Part shown: in pieces, positions 1 to 5,161 of the stretch | Position numbering within the stretch: position 1 is the first letter of the stretch | How the letters are laid out: every line of letters starts with the position of its first letter | Origin: a bacterium UBA1790 | GTDB lineage: Bacteria; Bacteroidota; Bacteroidia; Bacteroidales; Muribaculaceae | Reading direction: 5' to 3' | Assembly: GCA_002314465.1 (NCBI GenBank) | Contig: DCGA01000197.1 | Span: forward strand, 12,744-17,904 | DNA: 5,161 nt | Position numbers and translations under genes: made by a program | The notes under the pieces: model-generated | Seen by the model: the letters and a program-made list of their open reading frames with translations, nothing else | Database searches by the model: none | Told to the model about the DNA's origin: nothing

Positions 1-1
1 G

Positions 2-322
2 TCGTCGAGCAACGAACGCGTGGTGAAAGTGCGCAGCGGCATTGTTGAACTTGTGGGGAACGGCTCTGCGACAGTGACTGCAACAGCCATGGACGGCGGC
101 AGCCAGGCCACTTGCCTGATAAATGTGACCGGAGGCCCGGCGGCACTCACCGGCGATGTTAACGGTGACGGTGTAGTCGACGTTGCCGACATAAACGTGC
201 TGCTCAACATCATCCTGGGCAACGACAGCGCAAGCAACTATGGCGGCCGCGCCGACGTGAACGGCGACGGTAACATCGATGTAAGCGACGTGAACAGTGT
301 TATCAACATCATGTTAGGGTAA
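2..322 (+). CDS. C-terminal part of a secreted protein with an Ig-like (Big_2-type) domain and a type I dockerin (5' end outside the window)
   Basis: The frame is open from base 2, so this is the last 106 residues of a longer protein. The GTG at base 20 lies inside a domain and is not a credible start. Visible residues 1-43 (SSSNERVVKV, later GSATVTATA, then ATCLINVTGG) have the beta-strand pattern of the end of a bacterial Ig-like Big_2 domain. After a short linker, residues 51-106 form a type I dockerin: two F-hand calcium loops, each with DVNGDG followed by D at loop position 9 and D at position 12, each followed by a hydrophobic helix ending in LG. All expected calcium ligands are present. 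Dockerins bind cohesins in cellulosomes, but in Bacteroidales their partner is mostly unknown. Translation ends at TAA directly followed by TAG. The catalytic or binding part of the protein, if any, lies upstream. The dockerin DNA is almost identical to that at the end of the next gene. Domain assignment is firm for the dockerin and good for Big_2. Confidence 0.88.
   Translation, partial: SSSNERVVKVRSGIVELVGNGSATVTATAMDGGSQATCLINVTGGPAALTGDVNGDGVVDVADINVLLNIILGNDSASNYGGRADVNGDGNIDVSDVNSVINIMLG
182..274 (+). repeat. Dockerin DNA repeat, copy 1 (93 bp)
   Basis: This 93-bp stretch matches 3777-3869 at 90 of 93 positions without gaps. The three differences are third-position synonymous changes (AAC/AAT, GGC/GGA, GAC/GAT). 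It covers the end of the first calcium loop, the first helix, the linker and the start of the second loop. On either side the two genes diverge much more (about 7 of 30 bases before it, 13 of 45 after it). Confidence 0.9.
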
Positions 323-339
323 TAGCAAGGCCTATTCCC
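317..339 (+). terminator. Weak hairpin over the stop codon (possible 3' end of the first gene)
   Basis: GGG(T)AATAG pairs with CTATTCCC, giving an 8-bp stem with one bulged T and a 6-nt loop, overlapping the TAA stop. No T-run follows, so it does not meet the usual form of an intrinsic terminator. It could stabilise the 3' end or be chance. No better terminator was seen in the 124-nt gap. Confidence 0.22.
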
Positions 340-391
340 GCCGTGTAAAGCCCTTTTCGCAACAAGAGCATCTTTATTCAAAAAAAATCAC

Positions 392-399
392 TATCTTTG
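392..399 (+). promoter_or_regulatory. Bacteroidota -7 promoter element (TATCTTTG) for the LRR gene
   Basis: TATCTTTG matches the TAnnTTTG -7 element recognised by the Bacteroidota primary sigma factor and is followed by GC, as is common in these promoters. Transcription would start at about base 405, leaving an A/T-rich leader of about 40 nt before the ATG at 447. A -33 TTTG at the usual 19-21 nt spacing is not visible; the nearest candidate, TTTA at 373-376, is only 15 nt upstream. I therefore expect moderate strength. The leader has no Shine-Dalgarno sequence, which is normal for this phylum. Confidence 0.7.
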
Positions 400-446
400 C
401 AAATTAAACATGTTTTTTAGATAAAACAACACAATACTAACATATT

Positions 447-3400
447 ATGAAAAGATTCCTAACTTTATTTGCCACTGCAATGCTTGTGATACAGGCATGG
501 GGAGCAGTGGGCGACTACATTCAAGTCGACAACCTTAAGTACAAGGTGCTCACCGAAGCCACAAGCAGCACCAAGGGCACACTGTCGTGCTACGGACTGA
601 GCGATACAGGCAAGGCAGCTTCTTCGCTGAGTCTTTCCATCCCCTACCTTGTGAGTTACAATAGTATGTACTACTTTGTACAGGATGTTGTCGGTTCGGC
701 ATTCGTCAACAGCACTAATATCAAATCTGTCTTCTTGAAATATGGCATCAAGAGCATCGGCGCAGGTGCATTTAACGGCTGTAGCGAGTTGACAAGCGCT
801 TACCTTCCCAGTTCGGCAAAGACCATCGGAGCAACCGCGTTTTACAACTGCAGCAAGCTCGCGAACGTGTACTATGCAATTACCGGCACCGACGGTCTCT
901 CAATAGGTAGTTCGGCATTCCCCGCCAACAGCTCGATGAAGCTTAACTGCCCCAATGGTACCGACATGACTACCATACAGGCGTACACAGCCCTGAGTTC
1001 ATACTTCAGCAGTTTCAATACGTCTCTCAATTCTTATGACGTCTCACTTTCAAGCGGTGCCCGCCTCATCGTGACCAACGAAAGCAGCGCCACTGCCCGC
1101 GACTGTGCAATCGTTGGCTATAATGTAGGTTCAACCGCAGGCGTGTTCAAGCCCAGCGGAATGTTCTCGCTCACCAACTATGGCATTACATTCACGGTTA
1201 AGTCTATTGCACCCAAAGCGTTCTACCAAAACACAAACCTCAAGGAGGCCAATTTTGTCAACCTTTTATATCTTGAAGATATAGGCAGCGAGGCATTCTA
1301 CAAATGTACCGAGCTCACAACAGCCACTCTCTCATCGGGAAACATAGGCAACCATGCGTTTAACGGCTGCAGTGCATTAAGCAGTGTAACCCTCAACGAG
1401 GGCGTTAAATCAATAGGAGTGGCCTCTTTCAGCAATTGTACCAGTCTCCCCTCAATCAATATCCCTGCATCGATAACTACAATCTCGCCCAGCGCCTTTG
1501 TACACGATGACGCCCTCACTGCAATTACTGTTGCTTCGGGCAACACCAATTATGCATCTTACGACAACGCGTTATACACCAAGGCCTATTCAGAGATTAT
1601 CGTGTGTCCCGGTGGCAAGACCTCTGTCCAGTTAAACGCCAATCTCAAAAGGGTTACTTCCAGCTATGCATTTGGCTGGAGCAAACTCACAAGCATTGAG
1701 TTCCCCTATGGCATGGAGTTCATTTATAACAATGCATTCAATTACTGTACACAGTTGGCCAAGGTGTACTTCCCGAGCACGGTAACCACTATCGGCAGCA
1801 AAGTATTTACAGGTTGTACTGCCCTCAGCGAGGTATACATGAACATCGCTACCCCTCTCACTTATAACAATTGCTTCGATACACACACGCAGAACATCAA
1901 CCTGTATGTTCCCTGCAATACATCCACTACCTACAAGGCAACATCTTGGAATAGCCAACAGCCCATCTACATTCTTGAGCCTACCTCAGAGAAATTCCCC
2001 TACGACGAGAAAATCGCAAGTTCGCAAGGCACAGCTTATTACAACTATAATGCTACGGCTTATACCGATGGCACTACCAACTATAATGGCGAAGCTACCC
2101 TTATACACTATGATGCAACATCGTCGTCTGTAGCAGTACCCAAGTCTGTTACGGCTAACGGCAAGACATTTGCTGTCACAAAGATTGGCAACGCCAAGAA
2201 CCATGTGTTCTCGTCAACAGTCGATTTCAGTGTTACCGGATGTCTTTCGGTAACCAATGTGCAAGACTACGCATTTGAGGAATGCAGCCACATCACAAGC
2301 ATTAGCTTGCCAAGTGTTAAGACCATCGGGGCATTTGCTTTCTACAATTGTTCGAAGCTCACCACCTGCAAGTGGGGAAGCAAATTGTCTACTATATCTA
2401 ATTATGCATTCATGAACTCGGGGCTCTCACAGGACATCATTCTGCCCTATGGTTTCCGCGACTGTTCTAATGACAAACCTTTCTCGGGTGTGCCGAGCAA
2501 GCGAATTCTCATTCCCAGCAGCGCAGGGCAATACTTCTGCCGCCTGTTATACGGCATGTCATCGCTCGAGGAGGCCGTTATCAACTGTGACGACTCTTAT
2601 AGCGAGAGCAGTTACTTAACCAAAATCCCCGCTACATGTATAATACGCGTTCCTGTTGAGAAATTGTCAAGCTACAAGAGCAACTCGGCATGGTCGAGCC
2701 GCAGCAATTATATCACTGCCGGCGCTTACGACTTTACCAACACCACATTGGCCAACGAGAAGACAAGTATCTGCCATGTGACCGTGACCGACAACAATCC
2801 CATCACTTACAATGGTGTCACCTACGACGGCAAGGTGAAGTATGTATATCATCCCAACATTGCCTCGGCAACCAGTTTCACTCCCCAGAATGATATTACC
2901 AATTCAATATTTGACAAGGCGGGCAAATACCTCGTTGAAGCCATAGGCGACAGCTGCTTTGCCGCAGCCAGGGGCATCAGTTCACTTGACTTCTCCGATT
3001 GCAGCTACCTCACTACCGTAGGATCCTACGTTTGCATTGGCAGCAATGTCACCACAGTTACACTGCCCAATTCGGTCACAACCATTAAGAAACATGCATT
3101 CAGTTCGGCAACGTCGCTTAAGGACCTCACCATAATGGGTAACCCCAAATATACCACCCGCGACCACCTGAGTAACTTTAACGGCGAATTCTACGGCCAA
3201 AATGCCACAGGCTTTACTTGCTATGTATCGCAGAACAGGTATAAATACCTTTACAACTATGTTATGGCTAACTGCGGCATGGCACAGGCCAAGATGATTG
3301 TACCCTACGTAGTTTCGGCTACCGCACAGACAACACTGTCGGCCAACACAAAAATCGAGTTTGCCGCAAGCGACAAAGTGAAGGCATATATCATCACCGG

Positions 3401-3920
3401 AGCCAACGAGCAGACCTATGACCTTACCACACAGCGCGTGAACTATGTTCCCGAAAGTACAGGTCTGTTTATCGACGGCTTGGCTCCCAACACTATGTAC
3501 AAGCCCGTGCGCACCACTACCGCAACCGCCGACAACGTTGACGGCAACATGCTTGTAGCGGTTATTGACCCCGCCGAAATTAAACTGACTAACTACATGC
3601 AGTGGAATCAAGACGAAAAGAAGTTCATGTCGCAAAGCAGCGCCAGCGTTCTTAATTGCAGCGCTATCCTTAACAAAGATTCCGACCACGCATGGTATGT
3701 TGACCTTTATCCCAATCCCAATCCTCCCGCACCTACCTACGAGACCGGTGACGTGAACGGTGACGGTGTGATTGATGTTGCCGACATAAACGTGCTGCTC
3801 AATATCATCCTGGGCAACGACAGCGCAAGCAACTATGGCGGACGCGCCGATGTGAACGGCGACGGTAACGTCGACGTGACCGATATTAACGCTGTGCTCA
3901 ACATCATGCTTGGGATGTAA
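447..3920 (+). CDS. Secreted BspA-like leucine-rich-repeat (LRR_5) surface protein with C-terminal type I dockerin, 1157 aa
   Basis: The ATG at 447 directly begins a signal peptide: MKRF, a hydrophobic core to about residue 16, likely cleavage after A17-W18-G19. The mature protein carries BspA/Treponema-type LRRs (LRR_5) of the form IGxxAFxxCxxLxxVxLP, in blocks at about residues 81-138, 251-362 plus 401-476, 577-660 and 830-897, with about 16 AF-type units. Each block is preceded by a beta-rich cap and closed by a strand plus a Tyr-rich segment, so the protein reads as four tandem modules. Residues of about 950-1090 form a beta-rich domain with a VPESTGLFIDG segment, resembling a tail domain common in Bacteroidales LRR proteins. 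Residues 1101-1156 are a type I dockerin with calcium ligands D1102/N1104/D1106/D1110/D1113 and D1135/N1137/D1139/D1143/D1146. Known family members bind host matrix proteins, other bacteria or glycans, but the ligand here cannot be predicted. No catalytic motif is seen. The dockerin, rather than a lipobox or T9SS tail, is the likely attachment module (inference). It has its own promoter and a strong terminator downstream. Confidence 0.95.
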   Translation: MKRFLTLFATAMLVIQAWGAVGDYIQVDNLKYKVLTEATSSTKGTLSCYGLSDTGKAASSLSLSIPYLVSYNSMYYFVQDVVGSAFVNSTNIKSVFLKYGIKSIGAGAFNGCSELTSAYLPSSAKTIGATAFYNCSKLANVYYAITGTDGLSIGSSAFPANSSMKLNCPNGTDMTTIQAYTALSSYFSSFNTSLNSYDVSLSSGARLIVTNESSATARDCAIVGYNVGSTAGVFKPSGMFSLTNYGITFTVKSIAPKAFYQNTNLKEANFVNLLYLEDIGSEAFYKCTELTTATLSSGNIGNHAFNGCSALSSVTLNEGVKSIGVASFSNCTSLPSINIPASITTISPSAFVHDDALTAITVASGNTNYASYDNALYTKAYSEIIVCPGGKTSVQLNANLKRVTSSYAFGWSKLTSIEFPYGMEFIYNNAFNYCTQLAKVYFPSTVTTIGSKVFTGCTALSEVYMNIATPLTYNNCFDTHTQNINLYVPCNTSTTYKATSWNSQQPIYILEPTSEKFPYDEKIASSQGTAYYNYNATAYTDGTTNYNGEATLIHYDATSSSVAVPKSVTANGKTFAVTKIGNAKNHVFSSTVDFSVTGCLSVTNVQDYAFEECSHITSISLPSVKTIGAFAFYNCSKLTTCKWGSKLSTISNYAFMNSGLSQDIILPYGFRDCSNDKPFSGVPSKRILIPSSAGQYFCRLLYGMSSLEEAVINCDDSYSESSYLTKIPATCIIRVPVEKLSSYKSNSAWSSRSNYITAGAYDFTNTTLANEKTSICHVTVTDNNPITYNGVTYDGKVKYVYHPNIASATSFTPQNDITNSIFDKAGKYLVEAIGDSCFAAARGISSLDFSDCSYLTTVGSYVCIGSNVTTVTLPNSVTTIKKHAFSSATSLKDLTIMGNPKYTTRDHLSNFNGEFYGQNATGFTCYVSQNRYKYLYNYVMANCGMAQAKMIVPYVVSATAQTTLSANTKIEFAASDKVKAYIITGANEQTYDLTTQRVNYVPESTGLFIDGLAPNTMYKPVRTTTATADNVDGNMLVAVIDPAEIKLTNYMQWNQDEKKFMSQSSASVLNCSAILNKDSDHAWYVDLYPNPNPPAPTYETGDVNGDGVIDVADINVLLNIILGNDSASNYGGRADVNGDGNVDVTDINAVLNIMLGM
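3777..3869 (+). repeat. Dockerin DNA repeat, copy 2 (93 bp)
   Basis: This is the partner of 182-274, in direct orientation 3595 bp downstream. It is identical except for three synonymous third-position changes. It lies inside the C-terminal dockerin of the LRR protein. The sharp drop in similarity on both sides suggests a conversion tract rather than uniform selection. Confidence 0.9.
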
Positions 3921-3937
3921 CAGAGTAAATGGTTAGG

Positions 3938-4007
3938 GGGTTAACTGCATCTCGCAGAACCCGCCGAAATTTATTAGGACTGAAAGAATTTACGATAAAT
4001 CATTCAG
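3938..4007 (+). other. Two predicted hairpins in the 3' untranslated region of the LRR gene
   Basis: The first hairpin (3938-3962) pairs GGGTT(AA)CTGC with GCAGAACCC, a 9-bp stem with a 2-nt bulge and a 5-nt loop. The second (3980-4007) pairs CTGAA with TTCAG and, inside an internal loop, ATTTA with TAAAT around a 3-nt loop. Neither has a T-run. With the terminator that follows, they make a roughly 135-nt structured 3' region. They may protect the mRNA end, yield a processed small RNA, or be chance. In the rest of this 304-nt gap, apart from the terminator and the next promoter, I see nothing: 4056-4125 is A/T-rich without a gene. Confidence 0.35.
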
Positions 4008-4017
4008 AATTAAAGCT

Positions 4018-4055
4018 TCGCGCTGGCGGTAACTCCGCTGGCGCGATGTTTTTTT
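4018..4055 (+). terminator. Intrinsic terminator of the LRR gene
   Basis: TCGCGCTGGCGG pairs with CCGCTGGCGCGA, a 12-bp stem (ten Watson-Crick pairs and a central tandem T-G/G-T wobble) around a 5-nt TAACT loop. It is followed by TG and seven T residues. This is a classic Rho-independent terminator about 100 nt after the stop. It separates the LRR gene from the downstream promoter. Confidence 0.9.
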
Positions 4056-4125
4056 GACTACAAGGCATGTTTTTCGGTATTTTAGCGCCATTTGGCTATG
4101 ATTTTTCGGCAAACGGATAAAATAA

Positions 4126-4157
4126 TTTGCTGAATATGTGGTTTTTTTGTAATTTTG
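4126..4157 (+). promoter_or_regulatory. Near-consensus Bacteroidota promoter for the acidic Ig-like protein
   Basis: A -33 TTTG (4126-4129) is followed after 20 nt by the -7 element TAATTTTG (4150-4157). This matches the Bacteroidota primary-sigma consensus in sequence and spacing (19-21 nt). Transcription should start near 4163, giving a leader of about 60 nt rich in A and T. The AGGAG at 4171-4175 is too far from the ATG at 4225 to act as its Shine-Dalgarno sequence. The match predicts strong constitutive transcription. Confidence 0.85.
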
Positions 4158-4224
4158 CAAAACTTTTTTGAGGAGAATGGAATTCATTATTATATTTACT
4201 TACATATTTAATCCCTAAATTTTT

Positions 4225-5022
4225 ATGAATCAAAAATCTACTTCTATTTTCGCACTCGTAATGATGTGCATGATGTTTGTATGTAACTCAGCATTTGCTC
4301 AGACTCAGGCTCCCAACCTGCAGATGACATATCCCCAGGCCAACACCAAGGTTACCGAAATCCCCGACAACATCATCTTCATGTTTGACCAGGAAGTAAC
4401 CGGCGTAGACGCAGCAGCTATCCAGAGCGGCTACAACGATCCCATCATGCTCGAAGAGAGCAACATCAAGATTGTTGACGGCAACTGTGTATACCTGAAC
4501 GTAGCTGCAGTAAAGAGCCAGATTGCTGCCGGTAACGTTACTGCATTTGTAGCTCTCAGCGGTGTTGAAGACTTCTACGAGACAAACTTCACCCTGGGTG
4601 CTGAGTTTGGCGTAGTATCAAGCGACCTTGGCGCAAAGGGCGGTACTGTAACCTTCAGCAACTCTGTTGACTTCGTTGACTACGCTACAAGCGGTGAGGC
4701 AACTGTTTTCAACGCTGCAACCCAGCAGAAGGCTGCCGATGCAACCCTCACACTTGATGACAACGAGTATGATGTAGTCGTTGTTGAATTTGACACCGAA
4801 CTTGCCGATGGCAGCTACATCCTCAACATTCCCGCCGAGACAATCATGGACATCACCGGTGAGGAATATGCAGGTGGTGACATCGAGTTCACAGTAGGTA
4901 CTACCGGCATCAGCGTTATCAATATAACCAAGGCTGCTACTAGCAAGGTTATTGAGAACGGCCAGGTTGTTATCGTTAAGAACGGCGTTAAGTACAACGT
5001 ACTTGGCCAGCCCGTTAAGTAA
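4225..5022 (+). CDS. Secreted acidic protein with two predicted bacterial Ig-like domains and a basic C-terminal tail, 265 aa
   Basis: The start at 4225 yields a clear signal peptide: MNQKS, a Met/Val-rich core, likely cleavage after A23-F24-A25. There is no lipobox, so it is not an evident lipoprotein. Residues of about 29-125 and 128-226 look like two beta-sandwich domains of the Big_5 kind. The evidence is the opening NLQMTYPQ, IIFMFDQEV and, in the second, DGSYILNIPAETI followed by IEFTVG. The last 35 residues (VIENGQVVIVKNG, then YNVLGQPVK) resemble tails of many Bacteroidales secreted proteins and loosely recall the end of T9SS type A sorting domains. The protein has no Arg, His or Trp. 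It has 33 Asp+Glu against 11 Lys, with five of those Lys in the tail. Only one Cys (C88) remains after signal cleavage. No active-site motif was seen. It is a structural or binding protein of unknown ligand, probably abundant given the near-consensus promoter. The open frame is certain, the Ig-like call is moderate and the function is unknown. Confidence 0.92.
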   Translation: MNQKSTSIFALVMMCMMFVCNSAFAQTQAPNLQMTYPQANTKVTEIPDNIIFMFDQEVTGVDAAAIQSGYNDPIMLEESNIKIVDGNCVYLNVAAVKSQIAAGNVTAFVALSGVEDFYETNFTLGAEFGVVSSDLGAKGGTVTFSNSVDFVDYATSGEATVFNAATQQKAADATLTLDDNEYDVVVVEFDTELADGSYILNIPAETIMDITGEEYAGGDIEFTVGTTGISVINITKAATSKVIENGQVVIVKNGVKYNVLGQPVK

Positions 5023-5046
5023 TTACGGCTTAAACCGAAAAAAAAC

Positions 5047-5080
5047 ATGATGCGTGCCCGCACAGGGTGCGCATCATTTT
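5047..5080 (+). terminator. Hairpin terminator after the acidic protein gene
   Basis: ATGATGCGTGCCC pairs with GGGTGCGCATCAT, a continuous 13-bp stem (with a tandem T-G/G-T wobble) around a 5-nt GCACA loop, starting 25 nt after the stop codon. An A-run precedes it (5038-5045), and only about four T residues follow before CCC. The stem is strong but the T tract is short, so some readthrough into the next gene is plausible. The A-run could also pair with the T-run to lengthen the stem. Confidence 0.75.
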
Positions 5081-5108
5081 CCCGTTATAAACCCACCAAT
5101 CATAATCA

Positions 5109-5161
5109 ATGAAGAATTTATATCTGTTTCTCCTCGCTGCTATAGCGGCAGGTAATGTTCG
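5109..5161 (+). CDS. Start of another exported protein (3' end outside the window)
   Basis: An ATG at 5109 opens a frame that runs to the window end. Its 17 complete codons read MKNLYLFLLAAIAAGNV, which is a typical signal-peptide start: a Lys-Asn n-region, a Leu/Ala core and a small-residue AAIAAG region near a likely cleavage site. It lies 86 nt after the acidic protein gene on the same strand. No TAnnTTTG element is visible in that gap, so it may depend on readthrough past the hairpin at 5047-5080. The upstream sequence is A-rich without a Shine-Dalgarno motif, as for its neighbours. The function cannot be judged from so little sequence. Confidence 0.7.
   Translation, partial: MKNLYLFLLAAIAAGNV

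Noticed and set aside
20..322. GTG at base 20 as the start of a small 100-residue dockerin protein
   Set aside because: The frame is open upstream to base 2 and the residues on both sides form one Ig-like domain. No signal peptide follows the GTG, so the gene is cut by the window edge.
1298..2893. Several shorter open frames on both strands inside the LRR gene
   Set aside because: They overlap a continuous 1157-residue frame with signal peptide, repeats and dockerin. Their translations show no domain or signal peptide of their own.
2982..3689. A 235-codon open frame on the minus strand, opposite the LRR gene
   Set aside because: It lies fully inside the well-supported LRR gene, its translation is rich in Cys, Gly and Val without a recognisable domain, and such antisense frames arise from the codon use of the sense gene.
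4171..4175. AGGAG as a Shine-Dalgarno sequence
   Set aside because: It is about 50 nt from the start at 4225 and one base from the nearest ATG. Bacteroidota usually do not rely on this motif.
3990..4187. A 65-codon minus-strand frame in the gap before the acidic protein gene
   Set aside because: It runs across the terminator hairpin and the promoter, is Lys/Arg-rich from A/T-rich DNA, and has no promoter element or recognisable feature.
4815..5063. An 82-codon minus-strand frame over the end of the acidic protein gene
   Set aside because: It overlaps both the coding end and the hairpin terminator and resembles a chance antisense frame.
4018..5077. The two terminators share a central tandem T-G/G-T wobble and a 5-nt loop, suggesting a related mobile repeat
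   Set aside because: The stem sequences have only short shared stretches and the loops differ (TAACT vs GCACA). The likeness is probably chance, although a genome-wide search for the stem pattern could reopen it.
1..5161. tRNA, rRNA, CRISPR array, insertion sequence or phage genes
   Set aside because: No clover-leaf, spaced short repeats, transposase frame or terminal inverted repeats were seen on either strand.

Overview
The window looks like a chromosomal segment from a gut-type Bacteroidales bacterium (Muribaculaceae, Prevotellaceae or a near relative; inferred from sequence style, not from a search). Four observations support this: promoters of the Bacteroidota form TAnnTTTG, A/T-rich leaders without a usable Shine-Dalgarno sequence, a BspA-like leucine-rich-repeat surface protein, and secreted proteins ending in short Bacteroidales-type C-terminal modules. 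All recognisable genes lie on the + strand, and all whose N-terminus is visible begin with a signal peptide. The window is therefore a run of exported or surface proteins.

Layout: (1) Bases 2-322 are the 3' end of a gene whose product ends in an Ig-like (Big_2-type) domain followed by a type I dockerin. (2) A 124-nt gap holds a weak hairpin and a TAnnTTTG promoter element at 392-399. (3) Bases 447-3920 encode a 1157-residue secreted BspA-like LRR_5 protein. I read it as four repeated modules (entry beta cap, LRRs, closing strand), a beta-rich domain, and a dockerin nearly identical to that of gene 1. (4) A 304-nt gap holds two hairpins, a strong intrinsic terminator (4018-4055) and a near-consensus promoter (4126-4157). 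(5) Bases 4225-5022 encode a 265-residue secreted, very acidic protein with two predicted Ig-like domains and a basic tail, and no Arg, His or Trp. (6) A long-stemmed hairpin terminator (5047-5080) is followed by the first 17 codons of another exported protein (5109 to the window end).

The two dockerin proteins are probably functional neighbours. Both carry intact calcium-binding loops, and their genes share a 93-bp block differing at only three synonymous sites, which suggests gene conversion or module copying. No cohesin is visible, so the dockerin partner is unknown. The acidic protein has its own strong-looking promoter and is probably an independent, well-expressed unit, with possible readthrough into the last gene. 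No RNA genes, CRISPR arrays, insertion sequences or phage genes were seen.
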